Below are positions 33,717-41,871 of a stretch of DNA of 64,000 nt, one piece after another. Under the pieces are notes generated by a model. It saw only the letters and a program-made list of their open reading frames with translations, was not told the origin of the DNA and did no database searches. The stretch comes from Pseudonocardia sp. (lineage in GTDB: Bacteria > Actinomycetota > Actinomycetes > Mycobacteriales > Pseudonocardiaceae). Each line of letters starts with the position of its first letter. Position 1 is the stretch's first letter. A program made the position numbers and the translations under genes. Location of the stretch: positions 1 through 64,000 of the forward strand of contig JAOZVV010000056.1 in the NCBI GenBank assembly GCA_025869365.1, in the 5' to 3' direction.

Positions 33717-35377
33717 ACCGGGGCCTCTCTCGGGGGCTGGCGATCGGCGGGGTCGTCCTCCTGGCGATCCTCCTGCTGGTCGCGCTGGCGGCGCCGCTGC
33801 TGGCTCCCTACGACCCCGACGAGCGCTCCGGACGCCCGTTCGCGAGGCCGTCGGCCGAGCACCTGCTCGGCACCAACGACGTCGGCCACGACCTGCTCTC
33901 GGAGCTGATCCACGGCGGCCGGGTGTCGTTGCTGGTGGGGGTGGTCGCCGCGCTGGTCGCGACGCTGATCGGCGCGGCCGTCGGGGTGGCGGCGGGCTAC
34001 GCCAGGGGTTGGGTCGACACCGTGCTGATGCGGGCGGTCGACGTCGTGCTGTCGCTGCCGACCCTGCCGCTGACGATCGTGATCGGCGTGTTCGCCGGGC
34101 CGGGTCTGGGCACCCAGATCCTCGTCATCGCCACCGTCATGTGGGCCGGTGTCGCCCGGGAGCTGCGCGCGCAGGTGCTGTCGCTGCGCGAGCGGGACCA
34201 CATCCAGGCGTTGCGGGCCATGGGTGCGAGCCCCGTGCACGTGGTGTCGCACCACCTGCTGCCCGCGGTCACACCGCTGGTCGTGCCGCAGTTCGTGCTC
34301 GCCACGAAGACCGCGATCCTGCTGGAGGCGTCGCTGGCGTTCCTCGGCCTCGGCGACATCACCGCGAAGAGCTGGGGCACCATGCTGTCCCTCGCCCACT
34401 CCCGGAGCGCGTTCCTGACCGACGCCTGGCTGTGGTGGGTGCTGCCGCCCGGGCTGGCGATCGCGCTGACGGTGCTGGCCTTCGCGCTGCTGGGGTTCGC
34501 GTTCGAGGAACGGGCCCGCCCGTCGTTGCGGGTCCGCTCACGCCCGGCCCGCTCGGGCCCGGCGCCCCGGCGAGTGGCACGGGGCGACGGCCCGGCGCTG
34601 GTGATCGAGAACCTCGCCGTGACCTACACCGGGGACGCCGCCGCCGTTGCGGACGTCGCCCTCACGGTCTCGGCGGGCGAGCTCGTCGGTCTGGTCGGCG
34701 AGTCCGGCAGCGGCAAGTCCACCGTGGCGGCGGCCGCGGCCGGGCTTCTCCCGCTCGCGGGTGAGATCACCGCGGGTGCGGTCCTCGTCGAGGGTCGGGA
34801 CATCGCGACGCTACCCGCCGACGAGCTGCGGCGCATGCGGGGCAACCGGATCGCGCTGATCCCCCAGGAGGCGATGAGCGCGCTGAACCCGGTGCACCCC
34901 GTCGCCGAGCAGCTCGCGGAGGCCGTCCTGGTACACCGGCGGGTCGGCAAGCAGGCGGCCCGGCGGCGCGCGGCGGAGCTACTCACCCTGGTCGGCATCG
35001 ACCCGGGACGGGGGCGCGACTACCCCCATCAGTTCTCCGGCGGGATGCGCCAACGCGTCGTGATCGCGATGGCGCTGGCCAACGACCCCGCCGTCGTGAT
35101 CGCCGACGAGCCGACCACCGGACTCGACGTGCTCGTCCAGGAGGAGGTGCTCGCCCTGCTCGACACGCTGCGCCGCACCATCGGCATTGCACTGCTGGTC
35201 GTCACCCACGATCTGCCGGTCATCGAGACCGTCGCGGACCGCATCGTCGTGATGAAGGACGGCCGGGTCGTCGAGGCCGGTCCGGCGGCGCAGGTGCTCA
35301 CCGCGCCCGAGCATCCCTACACCCGGCTGCTGCTCGGATCCGCGCTGCGCCTGCAGGTCCCGGAGCCGGCGCCGTGA
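33713..35377 (+). CDS. fused ABC permease-ATPase (DppC-DppD type)
   Basis: A 554-residue fusion. Residues 1-270 are a DppC-type permease (LGTNDVGHDLLSELIHGGRV, EAA loop around ALRAMGASPVHVVSHHLLP, LEASLAFLGLGD). Residues about 300-554 are a DppD-type ATPase with Walker A GESGSGKST, Q-loop IPQEAMSALNP, signature FSGGMRQRV, Walker B VIADEPTTGLD and H-loop VTHD, ending HPYTRLLL. In most systems these are separate genes. No frameshift or stop lies at the junction (SRPARSGPAPRRVARGDGPA linker). GTG start, GTGA overlap. Confidence 0.9.
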   Translation: MNRGLSRGLAIGGVVLLAILLLVALAAPLLAPYDPDERSGRPFARPSAEHLLGTNDVGHDLLSELIHGGRVSLLVGVVAALVATLIGAAVGVAAGYARGWVDTVLMRAVDVVLSLPTLPLTIVIGVFAGPGLGTQILVIATVMWAGVARELRAQVLSLRERDHIQALRAMGASPVHVVSHHLLPAVTPLVVPQFVLATKTAILLEASLAFLGLGDITAKSWGTMLSLAHSRSAFLTDAWLWWVLPPGLAIALTVLAFALLGFAFEERARPSLRVRSRPARSGPAPRRVARGDGPALVIENLAVTYTGDAAAVADVALTVSAGELVGLVGESGSGKSTVAAAAAGLLPLAGEITAGAVLVEGRDIATLPADELRRMRGNRIALIPQEAMSALNPVHPVAEQLAEAVLVHRRVGKQAARRRAAELLTLVGIDPGRGRDYPHQFSGGMRQRVVIAMALANDPAVVIADEPTTGLDVLVQEEVLALLDTLRRTIGIALLVVTHDLPVIETVADRIVVMKDGRVVEAGPAAQVLTAPEHPYTRLLLGSALRLQVPEPAP

Positions 35378-36147
35378 GCCCGGTACTCGCCGTCGAGGGG
35401 CTCACGGTGTCCTTCCGGGGCAAGATTCCCGCGGTCTCCGACGTGGACCTGACCGTGGGCGGCGGTGAGATCGTCGGGCTCATCGGCGGATCGGGAGCGG
35501 GGAAGTCGACCGTGGCCCGCGCCGTCGCCGGGCTGGTTCGTCCGGACCACGGTTCGATCCGGATCGCCGGGTCCGAGCTGCTCGGAGCCCGACGGGCCGA
35601 GGTGCGCAGGCTCAGGCGGATGCTGCACCTGGTCTTCCGGGACCCTTACGCCTCGCTCCCGCCGACCGCGCGGGTCGCGGACATCGTCGCGGAACCACTG
35701 GCCATCCATCGCGTCGGGAACCGCGGTGAGCGCGCGGACCGGGCCGCCGAGGCCGTCGAGGCCGTCGGGCTGCCCACCGCCCTGCTCCGCAGCTTCTCCC
35801 ACCAGCTCTCGGGCGGGGAACGGCAACGGGTCGCCTTCGCCCGGGCGCTGGTCACCCGGCCCCGGCTGATCCTGGCCGACGAGCCCACCCAGATGCTCGA
35901 CGCCTCGCTGCGCCGCGACATGGTCGACCTGATCGACGAGCTCGCCAACGACCGGCGGATCGCCATCCTGCACGTGACCCACGACCTGGGCCTGGCCCAA
36001 CACAGTTGTGCGCGGCTGGTGGTGATGTGCCGCGGACACGTGGTGGAGAGCGGCCCGACCGCCGAGCTGCTCGCCGCGCCCCGGCACGGCTACACCGCGG
36101 CCCTCATCGCCGCCGCGCAGCACCGTCCCTCGAAAGGACTCTCGTGA
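35374..36147 (+). CDS. ABC transporter ATPase (DppF type)
   Basis: A 257-residue second ATPase: Walker A GGSGAGKST, Q-loop VFRDPYASLPP (Arg in place of the usual Gln), signature LSGGERQRV, Walker B LILADEPTQMLD, H-loop VTHDLG. The QMLD D-loop and shortened C-terminus are like NikE/DppF. It energises import jointly with the fused ATPase. GTGA overlaps at both ends show tight coupling with the next gene. Confidence 0.9.
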   Translation: MSPVLAVEGLTVSFRGKIPAVSDVDLTVGGGEIVGLIGGSGAGKSTVARAVAGLVRPDHGSIRIAGSELLGARRAEVRRLRRMLHLVFRDPYASLPPTARVADIVAEPLAIHRVGNRGERADRAAEAVEAVGLPTALLRSFSHQLSGGERQRVAFARALVTRPRLILADEPTQMLDASLRRDMVDLIDELANDRRIAILHVTHDLGLAQHSCARLVVMCRGHVVESGPTAELLAAPRHGYTAALIAAAQHRPSKGLS

Positions 36148-37460
36148 ACGACACCCTGCCCGACGTCGCCGTGATCGACATGGATGTCCGCAGCCCGGAA
36201 CAGCGTCGACGGGGCGACCGGATCGACTGCTACGCCCTCGACCGCACCGACCTGAGCCGCTATGCGCTGCTCGTCGTCTCCGGGACGGTCGACCAGGAGC
36301 ACCTCGCCCGGCACCGCGGCGTGATCCGCACGTTCCTCGACGGCGGCGGCGTGCTGCTGTTCAGCGGGCAGCTGCACCGGGACTGGGTGCCCGGCGCGTC
36401 GTCCTTCGTCCCGCTGGCGCACCCGTCGCTGGCCGCCTACCGGGTGGCCTGGCTGGCCGAGCATCCGATCTTCGCCGGGATCGAACCCGACGACCTGACC
36501 TTCCGCCGCGGGGTCGCCGGGTTCTTCGCCCGTGGCCACCACCCCGTGCCCGAAGGCGCCGAGGTGCTCGTCCGCCTCGGTGGCGGCGAACCCGCCACCT
36601 ATGTAGACCGGGTGTCCACCCGCGGCACGATCCTCGTCCACGCCAGCGGTGACCTGCTCGGCTACGACGGCGACGGGACCACCGCGAGCCGGCTGAGCGG
36701 GCAGCTCCTCGACTGGGCCCGGGCCGAGGCCGCCGCCCGGCGGGCCGCGCTGCGGTCCGGCGACCCGGAGCCGTCGTCGTCCGTACCGGAGCCGGAGCCT
36801 CTCCGCACGCCGCCCGCCCAGGGTCGTGGCCTCGCCGCGGTCCACGGCGGATCGGCGCCGCACCTGCGGGCCCTGACGACGCCGAAGTACGCCCGCCACC
36901 TCACCGGCGGGCTGCACTACCTGCCCGACCTGGCCGATGACGACCTCACCGGCCTCGACGGGCTGATCATCCCCGAGCGGTTGCACCGAGACCGGCTGCA
37001 GGCCGCGGGCGCCCGGGTGCGAGACCTGCTCGACGCGGGCGGCACGGTGGTCTCCTTCGCCGGCGGCGAGCCGACCCCGGAGTTCCTGCCCTCGATCCAG
37101 TGGGAGCACCGGCCGACGAACTTCTGGTGGTGGCTCGAACCGGGCGCGGACCTCGGGCTGCGCACCCCGGACCCCGAGCACCGGCTGTTCGACCACCTCA
37201 CCATCCGGGACTGCACCTGGCACTACCACGGCGTGCTCACCCCGCCGGACGGCGCGGAGGTGCTGATCACCCTGCCCACCGGGGAGGCCCTGCTCTACGT
37301 CGACCGCGTCAGCACCGCCGGGACGCTTGTCGTGTCCACCCTCGATCCGATGAGCCACTACGGGAGTCACTTCATGCCTGCCACCGAACGTTTCCTCGAC
37401 GGCTTCATGCCGTGGATCGCCGAGGCCGTCGCCCAGAACACGACGGCGGGTGCACGATGA
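36144..37460 (+). CDS. tandem-duplicated amidotransferase-like-fold protein of unknown function
   Basis: A 438-residue soluble protein made of two similar halves. VIRTFLDGGGVLLFSGQ (first) pairs with VRDLLDAGGTVVSFAGG (second). GAEVLVRLGGGEPATYVDRV pairs with GAEVLITLPTGEALLYVDRV. The pattern (alpha/beta with a Gly-rich beta-turn, then HPIFAGIEPDD / EHRLFDHLTIRD) suggests class I glutamine-amidotransferase-like or ThuA-like domains. No nucleophile Cys elbow is visible, so catalysis is doubtful. The linker (residues about 205-235) is Pro-rich. Coupled to the ABC importer by GTGA overlap. It probably handles or senses the imported compound (inference). Confidence 0.75.
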   Translation: MNDTLPDVAVIDMDVRSPEQRRRGDRIDCYALDRTDLSRYALLVVSGTVDQEHLARHRGVIRTFLDGGGVLLFSGQLHRDWVPGASSFVPLAHPSLAAYRVAWLAEHPIFAGIEPDDLTFRRGVAGFFARGHHPVPEGAEVLVRLGGGEPATYVDRVSTRGTILVHASGDLLGYDGDGTTASRLSGQLLDWARAEAAARRAALRSGDPEPSSSVPEPEPLRTPPAQGRGLAAVHGGSAPHLRALTTPKYARHLTGGLHYLPDLADDDLTGLDGLIIPERLHRDRLQAAGARVRDLLDAGGTVVSFAGGEPTPEFLPSIQWEHRPTNFWWWLEPGADLGLRTPDPEHRLFDHLTIRDCTWHYHGVLTPPDGAEVLITLPTGEALLYVDRVSTAGTLVVSTLDPMSHYGSHFMPATERFLDGFMPWIAEAVAQNTTAGAR

Positions 37461-37981
37461 CGCGCGACGCCGCCACTCCCACCCTCGAGGTCCTCGACGC
37501 GGGGACCGTGCTGACGTTCGGCCTCGAGGACCTGATGCGCTACCACGGACCGGGGTTCCCCGGCGGGGTCGCCCACGGCTTCACCGCGATGCGCCGGGCC
37601 TGGCCGTTGCTCGACCCGGCGGGCCCGCCCGAGCGTCGGTCGATCCGGATCGAGACCGCCTTCCGGGGCCCAGGCGGCCGGGACGCGATCGAGCTGGTGA
37701 CCCGCGCCGTCACCGAGGACCGCTTCGTGGTCTCCGCGGACCTGGAGCGCCGCGAGCGCGGCACCACCCTCGAGCGGTACGTCTTCCGCTTCCACCACCG
37801 CGAGCGCACCGTCACCGTGCAGATCCGCGACGGCTTCGTCACCGACGAGTTCATCGCCCTCTCCCGCACCCCGGACCGGTCCGCGGCCCAGGAGGACCAC
37901 CTCACGGTCCTCAAGCAGGAAATGGCGAACCGGCTTCTGGCCCCGGCGCCGGAGTCGGTCTACGACGTCGTCGAGGAGTAG
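37457..37981 (+). CDS. FmdE-like hypothetical protein, last gene of ABC operon
   Basis: A 174-residue protein, ATGA-coupled to the preceding gene. The segment DLMRYHGPGFPGGVAHGFTA resembles the HG...PG...G metal-binding start of FmdE (formylmethanofuran dehydrogenase subunit E-like) domains, though the usual Cys is replaced by Phe. The rest is beta-rich (VSADLERRERGTTLERYVFR). A metal- or cofactor-binding role is plausible but unproven. Confidence 0.65.
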   Translation: MTRDAATPTLEVLDAGTVLTFGLEDLMRYHGPGFPGGVAHGFTAMRRAWPLLDPAGPPERRSIRIETAFRGPGGRDAIELVTRAVTEDRFVVSADLERRERGTTLERYVFRFHHRERTVTVQIRDGFVTDEFIALSRTPDRSAAQEDHLTVLKQEMANRLLAPAPESVYDVVEE

Positions 37982-38069
37982 CAACCCGGGCCCATGGTCG
38001 ACCCCGTCGGACCGACAGGTGCCGTGTCCGGCTGCCTCGACATCGCCGACCTGGTCGGTCGATGACGCC

Positions 38070-38160
38070 GTGCGCCACTCTGATACGCCCCCGACGGTGT
38101 GGCCGCCCGGGTCCGGCAACCGGAGCCCGTCGCTACACCTGCACTCTCAGCAGGCCGGCC
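38070..38160. repeat. right copy of direct repeat at 3-prime end of nitronate monooxygenase
   Basis: Positions 38070-38095 are identical to 30739-30764, and 38132-38160 match 30781-30809 with 2 mismatches; the spacing differs by 20 bp. The second block is the coding 3-prime end of the nitronate monooxygenase gene, so this copy is the parent-like one. No transposase lies between the copies. Confidence 0.65.
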
Positions 38161-39095
38161 AGCCGCCCCATCTCCGACCAGAACACCTCGACCGTCTCGT
38201 CGATGATCTCCGCCACCGGCTTGACGCCGTCGATGAGCGTGGCGGACTCGCCGCACCCCGCCATGGCCTTGTCCAACCGGCCGTTCTCGAACAGTTCGCG
38301 GAACGGTCCCGCGTACGGGCTGCCGTTCGGGTCGACCTCGCCCCGGGCGACGGCGTCGCTGAAGTCGTTGCGCACGACGCGCATCCGGACTCCCTTGCTG
38401 CCGGTCTCGATGCTCAGGGTCTCGGCGCAGTCCGCGATGGCGTCCTTCCAGTTCTGGTGGACCGGGCTCTCCGCGGCGCTGATGAACCGCGTGCCCATCA
38501 TCACGCCCTCCGCGCCGAGGGCGAACGCGCCGGCCATGCCGAAGCCGTCCGCGATACCGCCGGCGGCGATGATCGGGACGTCCACCCGGGCACGGACCTG
38601 CTGCAGCAGCGAGAACAGGTGCAACGCGCGCGGACCCCGCAGGCCACCGCTCTCCGCACCCTCGACGATGAGGCCGTCCACGCCCGCGTCGACGGCGCGC
38701 AGGGCCTCGTCCACCCCACCGACCTGGTGGTAGTAGGTCGCACCCGAGTCCTTGATCCGCTCGGCGACCAGCGCGGGTTTGCCGACACAGCTCACGACGA
38801 AGGAGGTGCGGCCGTCGAGGGCCCAGTCCAGCACCTCGTCGAGCCGGTCCTGGCCGAGCAGGACCCGGAGGAACAGCTGGATGCCGACCGGCGCGTCCGT
38901 CCGCTCACGGATGGCGTCGAACTCCGCCGAGACGTCGGCCAGCGGGGCGGAGCTCGTCTCCATCAGGCCGGCGCCACCGGCCGCGGACACCGCGCCCGCC
39001 AGCTCGGCGCGCGCGAAGTAGCCGATCGGGGCGTTGAGGATCGGATAGGTCGCACCGGTGTCCCGTACGACCCGGTTCCCTGCGAACGAGCTCAT
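38133..39095 (-). CDS. nitronate monooxygenase / 2-nitropropane dioxygenase family flavoprotein
   Basis: A 320-residue FMN-dependent TIM-barrel enzyme. N-terminal YPILNAPIGYFARAELAGAVSAAGG, then VGIQLFL, FVVSCVGKP, VDGLIVEGAESGGLRG (FMN phosphate loop), IIAAGGIADGFGMAGAFALG and GTRFISAAESPVHQNWK. The central His of class I nitronate monooxygenases is not obvious (EGAESGG instead of EGxEAGGH), so the substrate may differ; enoyl reductases of this family also exist. A perfect TetR-like palindrome lies 31 bp upstream. Confidence 0.85.
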   Translation of the reverse strand: MSSFAGNRVVRDTGATYPILNAPIGYFARAELAGAVSAAGGAGLMETSSAPLADVSAEFDAIRERTDAPVGIQLFLRVLLGQDRLDEVLDWALDGRTSFVVSCVGKPALVAERIKDSGATYYHQVGGVDEALRAVDAGVDGLIVEGAESGGLRGPRALHLFSLLQQVRARVDVPIIAAGGIADGFGMAGAFALGAEGVMMGTRFISAAESPVHQNWKDAIADCAETLSIETGSKGVRMRVVRNDFSDAVARGEVDPNGSPYAGPFRELFENGRLDKAMAGCGESATLIDGVKPVAEIIDETVEVFWSEMGRLAGLLRVQV

Positions 39096-39125
39096 CTCCC
39101 CGCTCCTGCCTTCCGGACCACCTCG

Positions 39126-39143
39126 CCTGAACGATCGTTCAGG
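39126..39143. promoter_or_regulatory. perfect 18-bp palindrome (TetR-type operator)
   Basis: CCTGAACGATCGTTCAGG is fully palindromic and sits 31 bp upstream of the nitronate monooxygenase start. Its length and sequence type match operators of TetR regulators of fatty/branched acid catabolism. The cognate regulator is not adjacent. Confidence 0.65.
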
Positions 39144-39307
39144 TCAATGCGGGCAGCATCGCACAGCGTCGCCCCCGGCCGGAAGGTCCGGCACCGAGCA
39201 CACGGCACGGGCTCCGCGGTGTCCGGCCGGCACACGGCGACGGAACTCGGACAGCGGGGAGCAATCACCCCCCGACGTTCACCCGCCGCGACAGGGGTCG
39301 GCGGCCG

Positions 39308-39574
39308 TCACGACGCCTCCTCGAGCCGGGGCGGAGTGCGCCAGACCGCGGCCAGATCCTGGATCGGCAGGTCGAGCACCTCACTGAGGCAGGCGATCGT
39401 GCCGAACGCGGGGGTCGGGAGCCGACCGGTCTCGATCTTGCGCAACGTCTCCGGCGACATGCCCGCCGCGTGCGCAACGTCACCGAGATCACGGCCTGCT
39501 CGCGCCTCACGCAGCAGCATCCCGAGACGCCTGCCTGCCTCGACCTGTTCGGGCGTGAGCGGATTGCGGACCAC
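39308..39574 (-). CDS. XRE-family HTH regulator
   Basis: An 88-residue single-domain regulator: GRRLGMLLREARAGRDLGDV, AHAAGMSPETLRKIETGRLP (recognition helix), FGTIACLSEVLDLPIQDLA. GTG start VVRNPLTPEQ. It is divergent from methionine aminopeptidase across two nearly identical palindromes, a layout suggesting it represses itself and the peptidase gene. A longer upstream reading frame runs antisense to the peptidase and was discarded. Confidence 0.88.
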   Translation of the reverse strand: MVRNPLTPEQVEAGRRLGMLLREARAGRDLGDVAHAAGMSPETLRKIETGRLPTPAFGTIACLSEVLDLPIQDLAAVWRTPPRLEEAS

Positions 39575-39591
39575 GCGACCAGGATACGGTT

Positions 39592-39633
39592 GGTATTTTA
39601 ATACCGCAATTGCTAGCGTGGTATTTAAATACC
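39592..39633. promoter_or_regulatory. twin operators GGTATTTAAATACC between xre and map
   Basis: GGTATTTTAATACC (39592-39605) and GGTATTTAAATACC (39620-39633) are 14-bp palindromes (the first with one central asymmetry) with starts 28 bp apart, close to three helical turns, so two dimers could bind the same DNA face. Their AT-rich cores may double as -10 elements in this GC-rich genome. Confidence 0.75.
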
Positions 39634-39655
39634 GCCGCACCACGTGAGGACACCC

Positions 39656-40444
39656 ATGATCGAGTTGAAGTCGCCCGCGGAGATCGAACGGATGCGCACC
39701 ACCGGGCAGTTCGTCGCCCGGATCCTGTCCGAGCTCGGCGAGCTCGCCGCCGTGGGCGTCAACCTCCTCGACCTGGAGCACCACGTCCGCAACCGGATCC
39801 GCGAACGCGGTGCACGGTCCTGCTACTGGGACTACGCCCCGTCCTTCGGCAGCGGCCCGTTCCGCAACGTCACCTGCCTGTCGGTCAACGACGCCGTGCT
39901 CCACGGACTGCCCCACGACTACGCGCTGCGCGACGGGGACATCCTCAGCATGGACCTCGCGGTCGAGATCGACGGCTGGGTCGCGGACTCCGCCCGGACC
40001 GTCATCGTGGGCACGCCGGCCGAGGACGACCTGCGGCTCCTGCGCGCGACCGAGGAGGCGCTCACCGCCGGCATCGAGGCCGCGCGGCCGGACAACCGGC
40101 TGGGGGACGTCTCGGCGGCGATCGAGGCGGTCGCCACCGGCTACGGCTACCCGATCAACACGGAGTTCGGCGGCCACGGGCTCGGACGGACGATGCACGA
40201 GGACCCCCACGTCCCCAACAAGGGGCGTGCCGGCCGCGGCCTGAAACTCCGACCGGGTATGACCTTGGCGCTCGAACCCTGGCTCGCCCGCACCACCGAT
40301 CGGATCGTCTTCGACCCCGACGGCTGGACCCTCCGCTCGGCCGACGGCTCGCGCACCGCCCACTCCGAGCACACGATCGCGATCACCGAGGACGGCCCCC
40401 TGGTGCTCACCGAACGCCGGCCCCACCACGCGGCCTCGGCCTGA
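39656..40444 (+). CDS. map: type I methionine aminopeptidase
   Basis: A 262-residue peptidase removing N-terminal Met. Begins MIELKSPAEIERMRTTGQFV. Metal ligands are in LSMDLAVEIDGWVADSARTV (two Asp), GGHGLGRTMHEDPHVPN (His), LALEPWL (Glu) and the final Glu in TAHSEHTIAI. SVNDAVLHGLP carries the substrate-pocket His. Housekeeping copies are normally near secY or rpsM. This one with its own regulator is likely a second, conditional enzyme. Confidence 0.93.
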   Translation: MIELKSPAEIERMRTTGQFVARILSELGELAAVGVNLLDLEHHVRNRIRERGARSCYWDYAPSFGSGPFRNVTCLSVNDAVLHGLPHDYALRDGDILSMDLAVEIDGWVADSARTVIVGTPAEDDLRLLRATEEALTAGIEAARPDNRLGDVSAAIEAVATGYGYPINTEFGGHGLGRTMHEDPHVPNKGRAGRGLKLRPGMTLALEPWLARTTDRIVFDPDGWTLRSADGSRTAHSEHTIAITEDGPLVLTERRPHHAASA

Positions 40445-40459
40445 GCTCGGCCCGTCGGG

Positions 40460-40486
40460 TCCGGGCCCCGCGGCCCGCGGCCCGGA
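40460..40486. terminator. convergent terminator hairpin
   Basis: TCCGGGCC / GGCCCGGA, an 8-bp stem with an 11-nt loop, fills the gap between map (plus) and the TauE-type permease (minus). Confidence 0.5.
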
Positions 40487-41311
40487 TCAGGTGAGCACCT
40501 GCACGAGGTACGCGGTGGCGAGCCCCACCGCGAGGAGGCCGAGCAGGATGCGCAGCGCCGCGTCGGGGACCCAGGGCGCCAGGCGTGCACCGAGGTAGCC
40601 GCCGAGGAGGCCTCCGATCCCGCAGAGGATGCCGGTGCTCCAGTCCGGGCCGACCGGGCCGGGGGCGACGAGCGCCAGCACGCCGTAGGTCACCACGCCC
40701 GCGACCGAGGTGACGAACGTGGAGGCGAGCGCGGCCGGAGCGACGGCGGCGATCGGCATACCGAGCCCGACGAGGAGCGGCCCGAGCAGCGAGCCTCCCC
40801 CGATCCCGTAGATCCCGCCGATGATGCCGACCGCGACGCCGAGCGTCGTGATGGTCACCGGCCCGGGTCCGGTGACGGTCTCCGGGGACCTCGGCTGCCG
40901 CCGCAGGACGAGCCACAGGCCGAGCGGCCCCAGCAGGCAGGCGGCGAGGACCCGGAAGACGCCTTCACCGGGTGCGACGTAGACACGCAGGATGCTGCCC
41001 GCGATCACACCGGGGACGGTCCCGGCGAGCAGGCGAGGGACGAGGGGACCCCCGAGCCTGCCGGTGCGGTGGTACCGCAGCAGCGCTCCCGGGGTCGCGA
41101 TGACGTTGAACAACAGGTTCGTCGGGGTGACCGCCGGGCTCGGGACACGGAGCACGTCGAGCTGGATCGGCAGGAGGAAGACCGCTCCCGAGACGCCGAC
41201 CGGGGTGGTCACGACCGCGACGAGGAGTCCTGCGCCCAGCGCCAGCAGGCCGTTCGGCAGAGGGCTCACGGCCGGATCGTGCCGAAGAGAGCCGAGGGTG
41301 TCACCTTTCAC
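40487..41311 (-). CDS. TauE/SafE family sulfite/anion exporter
   Basis: A 274-residue membrane protein with about 8 helices: LLALGAGLLVAVVTTPVGVSG at the N-terminus and, repeated in the second half, GVAVGIIGGIYGIGGGSLLG, the two GxxxGxGGG-type repeats of TauE permeases. NLLFNVIATPGALLRYHRTG is the conserved loop after the first repeat. Substrates in the family are sulfite, sulfoacetate or related anions. No clue for this one. A GTG at 41269 (VSPLPNGL) may be the true start. Confidence 0.85.
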   Translation of the reverse strand: MKGDTLGSLRHDPAVSPLPNGLLALGAGLLVAVVTTPVGVSGAVFLLPIQLDVLRVPSPAVTPTNLLFNVIATPGALLRYHRTGRLGGPLVPRLLAGTVPGVIAGSILRVYVAPGEGVFRVLAACLLGPLGLWLVLRRQPRSPETVTGPGPVTITTLGVAVGIIGGIYGIGGGSLLGPLLVGLGMPIAAVAPAALASTFVTSVAGVVTYGVLALVAPGPVGPDWSTGILCGIGGLLGGYLGARLAPWVPDAALRILLGLLAVGLATAYLVQVLT

Positions 41312-41576
41312 CCGCGACCCGCTGGGCAGCAGTCACGGCGCTCGCGGCGGCTCGGCGCCGAACTTCCGGCCTTCTCGTCCCGGCCCGCTCGCGTTTCCGG
41401 ATCCCGCCGGCGACCGACCCGGTCCGGGCTCGGGGAGTCGTCGGAGGTCGGCAGCGGACCCGGCCGCGCGACTGCGCGCCGTGGTAGTGGCCGTAGCCCG
41501 CTACGAACCGGGACCTTCGTCCCTGTCGAGCGCGGGTGACGGGAGCACAATCCGTAGCACTCGGGGGAGGTTGGAC

Positions 41577-41864
41577 ATGGCGGCCTACGCATACCGTTGT
41601 GCGGTCCACGGAGAGTTCGAGCTGAGACTCGCGATGGGCACCGCCCCGGCGCGCGGGTCGTGCCCGGAATGTCTCGGTGATGCCGCCCGGGTGTTCTCCG
41701 CCCCGCGGCTGTCACTCGGGTCCCGCACCGTGACGGCCCTGATCGACCACACCGAGAAGTCCCGGGACGAGCCCGAGGTCGTCCGCACACCGGCCGGTTC
41801 CCCGCGCCGGCGGACGCCGATGGCCCCGCCGAACCCGGCGCTGGCCCGGCTTCCCCGTCCCTGA
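41577..41864 (+). CDS. fmdB: FmdB-type zinc-ribbon protein
   Basis: A 95-residue protein with MAAYAYRCAVHGEFELRLAM and CPECLGDAARVFSAPRL. One Cys and a His (CAVH) plus CPEC form the FmdB zinc ribbon. The tail is basic and disordered (SPRRRTPMAPP). FmdB accompanies formamidase genes and is thought to regulate them. Here fmdA follows after a hairpin. AGG precedes the ATG. Confidence 0.85.
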   Translation: MAAYAYRCAVHGEFELRLAMGTAPARGSCPECLGDAARVFSAPRLSLGSRTVTALIDHTEKSRDEPEVVRTPAGSPRRRTPMAPPNPALARLPRP

Positions 41865-41871
41865 CGAACCC

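Noticed and set aside
39580-40429. Upstream extension of the XRE regulator frame antisense to map
   Set aside because: The HTH domain is complete from GTG 39574 and the extension is entirely antisense to methionine aminopeptidase.
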